Source of the DNA: Scedosporium boydii
Lineage: Eukaryota; Ascomycota; Sordariomycetes; Microascales; Microascaceae
Length of the DNA: 64,000 nucleotides
Assembly: GCA_002221725.1 (NCBI GenBank)
Contig: NJFT01000030.1
Coordinates: forward strand, 1-64,000
Direction of reading: 5' to 3'
The stretch's first letter is position 1. Each line of letters starts with the position of its first letter. Below the pieces are notes generated by a model. The model was not told the origin of the DNA. It did no database searches and worked only from the letters and a program-made list of their open reading frames with translations. A program made the position numbers and the translations under genes. Shown in pieces: positions 10,756-24,014 of the stretch.

Positions 10756-13564
10756 TGTGAATGCAGAGTCGTGCGTGGCTCCTTAGAAGAGAGAGTGACT
10801 GCTTCGGCGGTTGAGGCTGTTCAACTGTTCAACTGCACATTTCTGGATTTTTTTCCAACCATTTTTTTTTTCTTATCGATTTTCTTCTTATCGCTCCAAC
10901 GAGCAAAGCTCAAATTCTCAATTGGGAACCCCACCAAAATCTGTGCTTCGTATGCACAGACCAAACATAATACAGTATATTACAGTGTTAATTACACTGA
11001 GATGGAGGGGCTCATCAACAGCATCGCCAGCAACAGCATCGCCAGCGTCATCATCGTCATCGTCATCAAGTTGGCAGGAGGGAGTGTTATACTGCGCTAT
11101 TCACGCAGCCGCCGCTGTTTCGCCACTTTCTACTTTATTCTGGCTTAGAGAGCAGCCTTCCCGATCTCGTAATCTAAACTACGGAAAACGTAGTCACGAG
11201 GCTCCCGATGAAATTAGATTACAATTGCTCCAGCTTACGGATAGGCTTGACCTCAATCGGTCCCGTTATACTCTTTTCAGCTTATCTGGAGGGGATCTCC
11301 CTCCTGTTGACGAGAAGGAAGAGCTCCTTGCACATCTCGCATCTCGAGATTACCAAATAACCATGATCGGGTATCAATACAAGGACATTCGTCGACAGAT
11401 ACGAATTTCATATGCATGCCCAGAGGTCGGGTCAAGCATGGAAAAGTCGACTCAAGGAAATGAATGAGAGCCGTTGAGAGCATGCATGATTATTGACGTC
11501 CTCGAAGCAGAGCCCAGAACTCGCAAAGATCTACGAGTTTTGGTACCAGACGGGTTCTGGGCGACATGGGATTCGACCTGTGTGACGCCGGCACCAGGTT
11601 CCGGCCACGTTCTCTGATCCCATGTCGCCATCCATCCCAGATCAGTACCGAAACCCTGGGGCTGCAGCGCGGCTCATCCACTTAGAATCGGCATTTCGGC
11701 CCATCCGCGATCCAGCTGATCATCTCGACCTCAGTGCTCGAGTCGTTGGCTAGGAATACTCCATATCAGATCAGGCCCTGTCCTGGTAAAATTCCTGACG
11801 TTTCTTTTGTCAACTGCCATCGTCATCGGTTTGAATTCCTCCCTGCTGGCCACTTTACTCGGGCCAATTGCCAATTGCCATTGAATACACTTATTCTATT
11901 GTTGTCCTTGTTGTCCGTTAATTCATCGTCCCCCGAAGGTACCCACGAATGACTCCATCCCTCATGCCCCATCTATCCTCCATACTCCATGAACTCGCCC
12001 CCGATTGGTGAACGAATGCGGAGCTGCAGGGCGCCAAGCTCCTGATGGCAGCAAAGCGAATACGCTACGAGGCACTTAACGAATCCGCCGGCGCCTTTTA
12101 GTCCGTTCGCCGGGTCCATCGTGAACCAAGGCCTCCAAGCCCTCAACGTTGTAAAATCTCACCCGGATATCCACGTGCCAAGTACTGGCTCATACTTCAC
12201 CTTCCTATCCAGAGGACTCGGCACCTCACTGGAGCGATTCATGGATCTAGCCTCTTAGTTTGAAAGGACAACATGACTGACGACGGACCCAAGTAGCATC
12301 GAATCAATTCTAGTGTTTTCTTCTCTTGTTTTTCGGACTAACCAGGCTTGGGGCGGCTCGGTAATACTCTCTAGCTTCAAGTTGTTAGTCCCAGATTTAC
12401 ACTATATTCAATCCGACATCAGTTGAGCTGCTCTAGGATCATCAAGGTCTCCTCGCCCATCCATTTTCTTTTTCTCTTTTCGCCTCTTCTCAATTTTACT
12501 CTCGTGTTATTTTTTTACCCACTCTTTGCTGGCCACCCTTCCGACTCCAGGCTGTCCACGGTTGTCCCTCAACTCGATTGACTTGGCTCTGCAGCCAGAA
12601 ACCTAGTACGGATCCAATCCAGCGCAGCAGACTTGATCAATTCTTCGCAGTGACCGTCCAACAGGAAGCCGCCTTTCTCCGATAACCGGTTCCGCCGATC
12701 TGTTGATTCGCTGTTGCTCCCAGACCCTTGGTGCTGTCACACCCCTACCAGGGCAGCCATTGGCATATTCTCCGAATAAATATCTGGAAAACCTCACCGA
12801 CCATTGTCCTCCACCAGCGCAGCAGAGCAGATCAGGGTGCCTGACCAGCTCAGAGCTTGTCTGGGCTCTGACAGCACGGCTTTGTGGGAGGACTCCAAGC
12901 CAAAAGAGCAATTGGAAATATCGAGTCTGGAATTTCTTTTTTTTTAAGAGCTACCAGAATATATCTAGAGTCAATTGATGCTGCTTTCAATTGAGGGCAT
13001 TTCTTCTCTCTGAACCTGGCAAAGCCTTTTAAGCCGACTCAGGACTGGATCGGAATACCAGTATCAATTGCGACATCTTGGGAACTAATTGGCCTGCTCT
13101 GCCGGTGCCAACAACCCCTCGGATCCAGACCCTGATCAATTGATCCATTTGATATCAGACACTGGCAGTCTGGCACTGGCACTGACACTGCCGTTGAACC
13201 CTGGACGTGCTTGTTGCGCTTGTTGCGAGACCCTCCGTTGCGGTGGCAAAGCGTCGCCAAAACTGGGACAAGGAGTCACTCTCAACGCAAAAATTGGGTA
13301 ATAAATACCCTAATAAATTTTCGGCTTGCAGAACCTTGAACCTTATTGTGCCTCCGTCTCCGTTTCCATTACTCTTCCTGCTTGGAACATACTTTTCGAG
13401 GGCCCCTAAGATAAAGGCCACTGCAGAGAGATCCCCTCCCTGGTCTTCGAATCTCGTGCTGAGTTCGAATCTTCCCTGCAAGGTTTAGCTCCTAGGGGTC
13501 CATCCTTACCTACATCTCTATCCCCCCCCCCTTCATCCATTTGCCATCCATATCAGCCATCATC
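10756..13564. other. divergent intergenic region between UTP21 and VIP1
   Basis: About 2.8 kb with no recognisable gene. It should contain both promoters and leaders. It holds a perfect 13-base inverted repeat (11560-11572 with 11617-11629) and a cluster of TCAATTGA palindromes at 12971, 12987 and 13136. Confidence 0.5.
11560..11629. repeat. 13-base perfect inverted repeat
   Basis: GGCGACATGGGAT at 11560-11572 is matched by its exact reverse complement at 11617-11629, with 44 bases between. No gene spans it. It could form a stem in RNA or be a binding site, but nothing shows a function. Confidence 0.7.
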
Positions 13565-16500
13565 ATGGATCCCTCAAACCCATCTGCGGCGCATCCCTCT
13601 GCGTCAAGACCTGACGACCAGACTTCCCCTCAAGGTCCCAAGTCAGAACTTTCCATGCAACCGAGCTCAGCAGGGTCTCTTTCGTCATCGCAGACCGCCC
13701 CGCCACCATCCACTTCAGCATCGAGCAACCTGCAAGCAACAGAAATCCAATTCCAGACTCCTAGACAAGGAGAAAGCGACGCGGTGCTGGACCCAGCATC
13801 TCTAGCCCATTCATCATCTTCCCAATCATTAGCGAGGTTAGAAACCTGCATCCCTTCCTCCATGCCGGCGAACATCCCGGAATCTTCCATGCCCGAAGCG
13901 GAAGGCGGTCTCGTGCCATCCTCTGCAACCCAATCTGCAGCGAGTCTCGACGACGGCGACAATTCAGAAACCCCTCGCCTCCTCGCCAGCTCGAGTCAAG
14001 ATACTTTCAACTACTCTCAACTCCCCGACCCGAGCATGACCCCTAGGTCCTCCGTGTCCGAGGTCGACAAGCGTCTCTCGATGTCTTCCCTCGCCTCCTT
14101 CGCGTCCACACGTGGCATCGCCCCCAGCTCAGCTGCTTCCGCCAACGGCTCGGACGCAGGTGCCGTCCCTTCGCGCTCCAAACTTACCATGAAGCCCTCG
14201 AGCAAATCATCCTTCTCTGATGCTGGCGCCGGCGTAACGACAACCGCTACCTCCTCTCCTTCCTCGGCGCACTTCCCACTCCAAAGTGGCACTTCCGGCC
14301 CGCAACGTAGCCCTCGTGATCCGTCGCAACAGCAGCCGGCTACGTCGTCCTCGTCCGACAGGTTGAACCGCCGAGCCCCGGGCCAAAAGTCAGAGTCGGG
14401 CCAACCACGATCGGCAACGACCCGGTCCAGAAGTCGTGTCCAACGTCGCTTCAGCGGTAGCCACATTACTAGCTCCCATAGCCCGGCCAGCGACCGAAGT
14501 CCAAATCAAAAGGAAGAATGTCAGTAACCATCTCCCGGTCAATATCGTGGCACCATCTGGTTGCCTTCATAGTTTCCAGATTCTAACAACCTCTACAGCC
14601 AAACCGGCCCCTTACGGCGTCATCGGGGTGTGTGCTTTGGATATCAAGGCGAGGAGTAAACCCAGTCGAAACATTCTTAGTCGATTGATCGAGCAGGGCG
14701 AATTTGACATTGTCGTTTTTGGCGACAAGGTTATTCTTGATGAAGGTATGCAGATCAAAAATGATGAATATCGTCCCGGAAAATCTTTACATTTCGCAAT
14801 TATTACAAGAAAAGGAAAAGAACAAAAAGAAGAAGAAAACAGCAGCTAACATATTTGTGACTGGTTTATAGAGGTTGAAAACTGGCCGATATGGTGAGTG
14901 GACTTATATATCCCCTTCCCTCTGAAACACCCCTGGGCCGCCCTCGGTGAGAGGAAACGGCAAGGCCGCGAAAGGCCCGGCCGGGGTGGTGACGGGAATT
15001 TCGGAACCCTGGCGCGGCTGGTGCAACGCAGAAAGAAAAGCAAATGGCCATTTCAAGACCGAGACATGTCAATAATTGTCCCAAACTTTACGAAATCACC
15101 ACTAACATCACACTCAACTTCTACAGTGACTACCTCATTTCCTTCTACTCAGATGGCTTCCCCCTCGACAAGGCAGTCGCCTACGTCAAGGCCCGCCGGC
15201 CATTCTGCGTCAACGATGTTCCCATGCAGCGCATCCTCTGGGACAGACGACTCTGTCTTCAGCTCCTCGACAAGATCGGCGTCCCCACCCCACCACGGGT
15301 CGATGTAAGCCGCGACGGAGGCCCGGCGATCCTAGCCCCCGAAGTGGCCAAGCACGTCCGGGATATTTCCGGCATCTCGCTCGAACCCGTGAGGCCCGCC
15401 GTAATCCCTCCGCCGAAAAAGGTAGAGCTGCTCGAGAACGGTGACGTCTTGAGCGTCGACGGAGTTACGCTGAGGAAACCGTTTGTCGAGAAGCCCACGA
15501 GTGGAGAGGATCACAACATCATCATTTACTTCCCCAAATCGGCGGGTGGCGGCGCAAGGAAATTATTCAGGAAGATTGGGAACAAGAGTTCCGAGTTCGT
15601 TCCCGATCTCGACGTCCCTCGCGCCATCACGCAGCCGACGGAGAGCTACATCTACGAAAAATTCATGCAGGTCGACAACGCCGAGGACGTCAAAGCTTAC
15701 ACCGTCGGCCCGACCTACTGCCATGCCGAGACGAGAAAATCGCCTGTCGTCGATGGCGTCGTGCGCCGCAACACGCATGGCAAAGAGATCCGCTACGTCA
15801 CGGCCCTCAGCCCGACGGAGAAGGACATTGCCAGCAAGATTTCTCTGGCGTTCGGCCAGCGCGTCTGCGGGTTTGATTTCCTACGTGTTGGCGGGAAGAG
15901 CTTCGTCATTGATGTCAACGGATGGAGCTTCGTCAAAGATAACAACGATTACTATGATCGCTGCGCCAACATTCTGAGGGAGATGTTCTTGAAGGAGCGG
16001 ATTAGGAGGGGTGCTCCCACCCCGATCCCTTCGCCAGCCGCATCCGACTTCCCCGATCCTAGCATGTCCCGCTCGTCTATGACGTCGAGGGATAGGGACT
16101 TTGCGCGCCCGACCGGGAGCGCTGGAACTGCTGCCGGAAGCAAGAAGAGCCTGGATATTCGTGGTGCGGAACCGTCGCAGACAACGTCAAGCTTCACAGT
16201 TCTCAAGACAGAGCCGGTCGTAAACCATAATAAGTTGCTGGCTTCCACCGCGTCCATCATTCTCTCGTCTCACGACATGTCTGGCGTGGGCTCTATCTCC
16301 GCGGCGCCATCCATCATCTCTGCCGGCACGTCCGTTCCGGCGGAGACAGAGCATACCCATGGTGAAGAGCAGCACCAGGCACCGCCACCACCTAAGCATT
16401 CGTGGAAGCTCAAGGGCATGGTCTCCGTCATCCGCCACGCCGACCGGACTCCTAAACAAAAATCCAAGTTCACATTCCACACGGAGCCGTTTATCCAGCT

Positions 16501-18933
16501 CCTCAAGGGCCATCAGGAAGAGGTGCTCCTGATCGGAGAGCCGGCGCTGGCGAGCGTCAAGCAAGCCGTCGACATTGCCGAGCTGGAGAAGAAGGAGGAT
16601 CCCGCGAAACTCCGCGCTCTCCGTACCATCCTGAAAAAGAAGAGCGGCCTAGCCGGCACCAAGGTGCAGATTAAGCCGATGTTCCGCAAGCAGAGCTCGA
16701 AGGACACGCCGACGTTTGACGAGATTGCTCCGATCGCCGAAGGTGTCGAGTCTGACGTCCAGCACAGCCAACCGGAGTCCGAAGCCGATGCAAAGAACCA
16801 TATAAAACCCAGGCGCAACCCAAAGAGGCAGGATTCGCTGTCCGGCGTGACCATGTCCAGGATCACCGCCGCCGAGAACAGCCTCGTCCTCGACAAGCTT
16901 CAGCTCATCGTCAAGTGGGGAGGAGAGCCAACCCACGCGGCGCGGTACCAGGCGCAGGAGTTGGGCGAGAACATGCGGAACGATTTCAAGCTGCTCAACA
17001 AGGAGGTTCTGGACGAGGTGCACGTGTACAGCAGCTCCGAGAGGCGCGTGACTACGAGCGCGCAGATCTGGGCATCGGCGTTTCTTAAGAAGACGGATCT
17101 CGGGGAAAATTTCATAACGGTCCGAAAAGATCTTCTTGACGATTCGAATGCGGCCAAGGACGAGATGGACAAGGTCAAGAAGAAGCTTAAGGGTCTTCTT
17201 AGGGAAGGAAACGAGCGTCCCCCGCAGTTTGCCTGGCCCGACAAGACTCCGGAGCCGTCTGAGGTGCAGAAGCGAGTCGTGCAGCTCATGAAGTTCCTCC
17301 GCAAGGCGATGCAGTACAACTATCGGAAGCTCAACAGCAGCACAATCCAGGAGGCGCCCCTTTCTAGGACCTCATCCTGGAACAGCACATCGACTGACAA
17401 ATTAGAATCGTCCGGATTGAGCAGCTCGCAGTCATCTGCGACGTCGATGAACAATATCCAACCGCGCTGGTGCTGCGGCGAGGATTCCGTCTTGTTTCAG
17501 GAGAGATGGGAGAAGCTCTTTGTCGAATTCTGCGACGCGGAGAAGGTGGACCCTAGCAAGATCTCCGAGCTCTACGACACGATGAAGTTCGATGCCCTTC
17601 ATAACCGCCAATTCTTGGAGTGGGTCTTCACGCCCACGAACGCCATGCTCGAAGAGGAATACGGGATTGTGAAGGAGCCGGCCAGCCAGTTCAAGGAGCA
17701 GGAGGAGAGCAGCAAGGCTTCGGAGGACCCTGGCGCGAGGAAGGTTTCCACGGGTGCTTCCTCTTCTTCCTCTTCTACCGATAGGGCCGACAAGACCAGA
17801 GGAGAGAGGTATAGTAACCATAATCATAATCACCAATCGGGCCAGTCAAGCGAGAGATCCGAGAAGCAGTCGATGAGGAGGCTCTTCCGGAGGAGGTCGT
17901 TCCTCAACGGGTTGCGAAACTACGGTGACACGGCGCAACCCGAGCAGTACTTTCGCCTATACAAGAGCAATCCACTGGTCGTCAAGCAAAAGTCCGACGC
18001 CCGCCTCGAGCCCCTCCGGGAGCTGTATCAGCTAGCCAAGATCCTGTTCGACTTCATCTGCCCCCAGGAGTACGGCATCTCAGACAGGGAAAAGCTCGAG
18101 ATCGGCCTCCTAACCTCCCTCCCGCTGCTCAAGGAGGTTGTCCAGGACCTCGAGGACCTGCAAGCCTCAGACGATGCCAAGTCCTTCGTCTACTTCACAA
18201 AGGAGTCCCACATCTACACGCTCCTCAACTGCATCTTCGAGGGCGGCATCGAGACCAAGATCAGCCGCAGCACGATTCCCGAGCTCGACTACCTGTCGCA
18301 GATTTGCTTCGAGCTTTACGAGTCCGAAACCAAAGCCCCCGAGGACGCGGCGTCGCCCGACGATGAGCCGACCTTCACCTACTCCATTAGGATCACGATC
18401 AGTCCTGGGTGCCATGTGCCGGACCCGCTCGATGTCCAGCTGGATAGCCGGCATTGCATCAGCTGCGCGCCGCGTCGGAGCTTGACAGCTCATGGGGACT
18501 GGTGGGAGGTGATCAAGACGTTACGAGCTAAATTTAACCAGTAAGTGAACGGTCCCAAGATATGTGGCGGAGGTCCCACCTAACCACACACTCTTTTCAT
18601 TCGTGCTCCTCCCTTCACCGGTGTTGGTTATGTATAAAGCACGATGCAACATCAGGAAGCAAAATGACTAACACGAGATTTTCCTACCTTCCCTTTAGGG
18701 TTAAATTACCCAAGAGCTTCATCGCCGTCAACCTCTCGGACGCCTTCACCTTTGAAGAGCAGGACGATGCGGAGGATGAGCCGGAACATGTCAATGGGGT
18801 CACCAAGAAGCCGGCGGAGGACGAACCCAAGGCTGAGTCTACTGAGCAGCGGAATCAAAGCCGCCAGACCCACGGTGAGGAGGCCAAAGAGCAGGACGTC
18901 AGCTCGGTCAATGCTGCGCCACAGGCGATTTAG
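13565..18933 (+). CDS. VIP1: inositol hexakisphosphate/diphosphoinositol pentakisphosphate kinase, Vip1/PPIP5K type
   Basis: Bifunctional enzyme making and breaking inositol pyrophosphates (1-kinase with a phosphatase-like domain), with roles in phosphate signalling, polarity and microtubules. Five exons: 13565-14519, 14599-14745, 14872-14893, 15127-18540 and 18699-18933, about 1590 residues. The first 318 residues are a Ser/Thr/Pro-rich extension. The kinase region starts KPAPYGVIGVCALDIKARSK and continues with DGFPLDKAVAYVKARRPFCV and the ATP-grasp strands, including KSFVIDVNGWSFVKDNNDYY. The histidine-acid-phosphatase-like domain starts near residue 800 with VIRHADRTPKQKSKF and contains ESHIYTLLN later. 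Exon 3 is only 22 bases but encodes EVENWPI, which leads into CDYLISFYSDGF, so it cannot be skipped. The final exon supplies VKLPKSFIAVNLSDAFTF. I chose the ATG at 13565; the open frame before it has no ATG. It is longer than yeast Vip1, mostly at the N terminus. Confidence 0.93.
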
Positions 18934-21900
18934 CGAGGCGGGAAACGAAAAAAAAAGGACATGCCACGGTCGGGGTCAAGGGCTAGGGTTTCGCGTGCTC
19001 GTATCCCTAGGAGAAAGAAAACCTCGAACCAGACAAACAAGACGGAAAGACGACGACAACGGTTTTTCTTCTTCACGTGGGCGCTCGCGTCGGGCAAAGC
19101 GAAGACTCCCGAGGCCTTTTCGAGATGCTGACGCTATCCTAAAACGAATGACTTACGGGTAGGGGTTATCTTCGACACCTTCTTTCTCGACCAAGGTGAC
19201 CAGCGCACCCAGTTCCTATTCGTCCTCGTATCCCTGGCCATAGAAGATTTTATGGAGAATATTTGGTGCCGTGGGAGAAGAAAAAAGGGAAAAGAAAAGG
19301 GAAGTCCTTCCGAGGCTTGTTTGCTCTTTCTTCACCGGTTGCAAAGAGATGGTTTTGATTTCATGAGCTATAGACAAGGGAGGGGCGTACTTCGTAAAAA
19401 AGGCATTTTGTGATTTCTCCAATCCCGTGCTCTTTTCGGGATGTTGGGCCGGAACTCGCGGGTGAGGTTCCCCGGCAGGCGGGCGGGATAGGATACTACG
19501 AAGTTTTGAGGTTCGTTACGAAAGGCGTTTTATTATTATTATTGTTATGGTAGAGTAGAAAAATAGAATGGTTATTGGCGGGGGTGGGTATAACTCTTTT
19601 CTCTGCCGCGAAGCAGGTCGAGGTCGGCCCAGAGAAAGAGAGAGGTTCTGGGCAAACGGAGAAACGGAAAGGCAAAAAGGATTAGATAGCAAAAGAAGGG
19701 GGGAAAAGAAGGGCGCGAGCATAGTTTCGTTTCAACAGCGAGATATTTTGAGACAGGGAAATTTGAGAAGGGGCACGGAGCGGAGAGAAAGAAGCCTGTT
19801 GTTCAAAACGATAATAGCGTTGGACCGGTGATGGTGATAGAGAGACAATATTGAACAATATTGAACAGATTTACCTCGCTCATTCCGATCCCGCGTTTCC
19901 CTTCCCCAGCCCCCAAAAGGCAAATCAGTCGTTTCCTTCCAACTCGCATAGCCCCCAATCCGTTTCTCGGAAGCCTCGTTACATTATGTTAATAGCTTCT
20001 TGGCCCCCTCCCTCGGTAGCTAGAGTGTCCTCTTTTCATGTGAGGTGGAGACTTATAATCCGGGACATGAAGAAATAACTGCGAATCCTGCGGGCCCGTA
20101 GTTTGTTAAGTTGGCAAATGGCATGATTCGGAAAGACTTGCTTCGTTGGGAGTGAGGGTATTGGGAAGGCATTCCCAGACAACTATGCATATAGGGCAAC
20201 GGCACAGACCCAGCAGAACGTGGCAGTCAAGGAATCATCCCCTCGCCCCTGGAAATGGCCGGTCGGTATCATGGAAAAGGAAATAAATGGAATAATTTCC
20301 AGACTTTACACATTTCCGGTGGTAATCTGCCTCATAATCTCGGATGCGTGAAGCATCTGCAACATTTGCAACAACCACAGACACTTTCTCGTCTGAAGAT
20401 TTGAGAGGGTGAGAGCACACTTGGTGATCGAAGCGTCTGGTGGTGGGGCCCTTTTTTGTTCGATTTTCCTTCGTCAAGGTCGAATCGCATCAAGGGAGAG
20501 GGGGTGGACGGATGGAATTCCATTCCTCCCACTGCAGTGACGACTTAAACCAGCCTAGCCATGCGGATACGAAAAAAATTGCCAGGCTTCTAGAAGCTTT
20601 TGCTGTGGAGTCGTCGAGAATGAGCCTCTTTTCCAGGCTACCGAAGTTCCAAGCGTTCCCCCCCTGCGCTGTGCTGTGTCATTTTTGCATCTGTCCGCCC
20701 CCGGCATCGTCTTTTTTTCCTGTCTTCGTCCCAATCTGTCCTGCATTAGGTGAAAATCATCGGCAGTGGCTTCAAGCGAGCAAGATCGCCGCATGACAGC
20801 TTTCTTTGGTCAAAAGAGAGGACGAGCAAGGGGGGGTTCAAAAGAGTAAAGTTCATTTACAAGTGCCAAACCTATCGTAGAATTTTTCGTCCGTTCGAGG
20901 CGTGGACAGTTCGGGACGACAGCCGAAGGGAAGATCAATCCCTCATCCCTCTCCCTTTTTTGCCCTTTTCGTAAGGGAAAGAGGCGTCGCAGCGCGAACA
21001 TCATACCGAGAAGCCTGTTCGTCCAATCCCGTGGTCAAAGCGAGCTGCGAGATCTGCCCTCGAGTCCGGTCTCTCCCTCCCCCCCTTCGCCCTATCGGAG
21101 AACTGCTCTTGGCTGGCCAAGAGAACTCGAATGTCTTAATTAGGCTACAGCTCAAATGGTTCGTGGCTCAAAAGAGAAATTGACTCAAATTCGTGGCCCG
21201 GCCCCAGGTAGCGGCACTATGTTGGAGGGGGAGGGGCGTGTGTGTTACCGAAAGTCAGACGATCGTGTGGAGAGCCGTAAATCCTCCTTTGTCGACTGAG
21301 CCTCTATCTGTATGCAACGGTGCATCACCCCATAACCCACAGTCAACCTTTATTCCCATGCCAGAGGGTCTGTCGACAGTGAGAAGTCGTACGCTGAGGC
21401 AAGAGTGGATAAGTTCTAAGTCTGCCCAGCCCCTCGTCTGAAACGCGAGTGTCTTATTATTAGACCTTGCGACGCCATGTTATATCGGGACGTGAATACG
21501 TCAGAATTCGCTGACCGATTCCGCGCAGAACCCACTTCAAGACGGGGTTCCCTGGCGCCGAATTTGTATACGCAACATAGTATTATGGGAAAAAGGCAAA
21601 TGAGCATGCCGTTCAGATGCAACGAGAAGTGCCGGTACAACGGGCGACGTTCCCTCCAAATCCATATGATGTACGAAGTACGCATAGTGCCTCTGTTTGA
21701 ACTCCATAGACACGCTGGGCGGGACGGGAGAGTGGATGGATATGGAAGAGAGCGGATAATGAGCATCGCGGTTCCCCCATAACGAGTGTCTGGGCCACGA
21801 CAGCATGACATGCCAAATACTGGCTCTGAAGCCAAGATGGTCAGTGTCTGGGATAACGTGGCCCTCGTCTCCTCCAACTCAGTGCAATTATGGGTCTCTT

Positions 21901-23996
21901 TTTCTCGCTGACACCGACCGGCATTGCTGGAATCTTCAAAGCAAGAACGGCCAACGGGTCCGCCTCCACCTCCACCTCGGCTCTGAGTCTTCTGGAAATA
22001 CCAAAGGCATGACTGGGACGATGATGTTACACGGGGCTTCCCTGTTCAGGGAACTAGGATTAGTAGTCAGGCAGGACACGTGGAAGTCGGTAGGGTTTTA
22101 GCATGGTCAGGGCAGATTCGGAATTGATAGATGCTGTCAGGCTCGAGATTCAGTCCAGGGTATGCCTGCAACCCGGTCCTGTATGAGGTAGCGTGCGCGG
22201 GATGGTGTGCCCCATTCCACTAGCCTCGGAGCGGCTAGTGCCAGGCTATGAAGCGAAGCCACTGAGCCAGGCCAGCCATCTGAGAGAGTCATCAGGCGTT
22301 CGATTCGTGGATAACTCGCGGAACGATCCCTGCACTCGTTCCATTGTCCTTTGATCCTTTTCGCTTCCCTCGAGGCGAGGCCAGGCAAAGTACTACCTCG
22401 GTAATACTGGGCGCCGGTGTCTCGGTCTTCTTGGTACCGACATCACTTGGTAATAGAAGCTCCAGTGCGGCATGCGGAAACGCGAGAGGCTCGCGTGAGT
22501 ATTGCTTCGCAAGCGGTCTACCAGCAGATGCACTCGAACGATGCACTCCCGGAAACTATATTTCCAAGGGTGGCCCGGGAAACGGGCTTGTTGATGCGAG
22601 GTTCAATACGAAGTAGGCAAAGCAAGGCTGGGCAGAGTTGTTTGCAACTTTGAAACCAAGGAGAGAGAGTAATCGCCGATTACGTACACCGATCGCGCAT
22701 ACAACTAATTCCAATGTCTGTGTTGTACTTCGTACATTTGATTGTATCCTGGTGCGTAATTAACACCGTCGTCATACTTCTGAAGTACGGCAGGTACATT
22801 GATGACTGCCTCCCTTGCAACTTCCTCACTTCACCATTTCCGGGCAGGAAAGGAAGTCGGTCGTCGACGTGGGGAACGCTGTGGGGAAGGGGCAGCCGTG
22901 CAAGTGTGGCTGTCGAATCTGAGCGAGTGCCCAGGCTCTGTGCTCCGTAACAGATTCGACAGGTCTGGCGAAGTAATACCGGTCTCACCGGTTAGACACA
23001 GGATTTAATCAGTGGGTTTGCCCATCAGGACGTGCTGTCTATGCGATGGTTGCCCGCCCGCACAGGCAACCAACGGGGCAATCCGTTTCAAAAGCCTTCA
23101 ATCATTCAAGCCTTCATGGGCAAACATTGAGGAAGGGCAAATAACATGGACGTTGAGGGGATCTAAGAATAGCTGGACTAGGCTCGAAATGCGCTAGAAG
23201 GTCGGAGATCACCGTTGAAATTAAACGTGGCCCTATGATGCCCTTGGAGAGAATGCAAGCTTGATGGAAGCTCATTTCCTTCGATTCCGCCCGTTTCCTC
23301 CTTTTTGAGTCCTTGCTAATAATGCCATTCATCCTTGCCCCAGGCGTGATCTGAGAAACCCTAGTCGCGGAGGTGAGGAAGTCGGGCCTTTCCTGATGAG
23401 CACATAGTTCCGGAAGAAATCAAACTGTGTTGCAAGATCATTGTCCTAGGATAGGAACGGTGCACCTCAGCAAACTGTGTCGCCTGGCAATGTGTAGTCA
23501 GCAAAGCACTCAATTTGGACTCCAAGTTCTTGACAAGACACAACTACAAGAGACGGCTGCAAGAGACAACCTGCAGGGAGCCTGTGCCGCGGCTCACGAG
23601 TTCCGCGGGCATGGTCGCCGCTAAGTAGCAGGAAAGAAAAAAAAGCAGTTGATTCTTGTTCCTGCGAATTTCATCTGCGTCAGGTCCCGAATCCATCTCG
23701 ATCTTGTCTATCTCTTACCCTTTTTCTTTCTTTGCCTGCTTCGTACGAAGTAGTACCGTGGCATATACCTTTGGACTCCACATTTTGCCAAGATCAGAAT
23801 CAATTGCCGTGCCGAAAATGCGAATGCGTTTCTTGACGATCAGCCCAGGCGTTGGGGGCAGAAACTTGCCTGAATTGCTGTCAGGGCCGTGCCGTCGGGA
23901 AGGGTGGGAAGCAGGAGGCATAAGCAATAACCTGCAATGTTGTCTGGCGTCAATAATACTTCGTAATCTAGCCATACTCAGTAGGCACCGGGCTTC

Positions 23997-24014
23997 GGTT
24001 CCGGTTCCGGTTCC
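23997..24014 (+). repeat. GGTTCC hexamer repeat
   Basis: Three tandem GGTTCC units followed by GGCGCCGG. A simple repeat in intergenic DNA. Confidence 0.8.

Noticed and set aside
11568..11585. Possible tRNA B-box on the minus strand (GGTCGAATCCC)
   Set aside because: Lacks one T of the TTC core, and no A-box or cloverleaf could be fitted around it.
15044..15126. VIP1 starting at the ATG at 15044
   Set aside because: That ATG lies inside the third intron; upstream exons encode conserved Vip1 sequence that joins in frame at 15127.
21416..21877. Minus-strand open frame of 153 codons in the large gene-poor region
   Set aside because: No domain; contains the intergenic word TACGAAGTAC; composition looks random.
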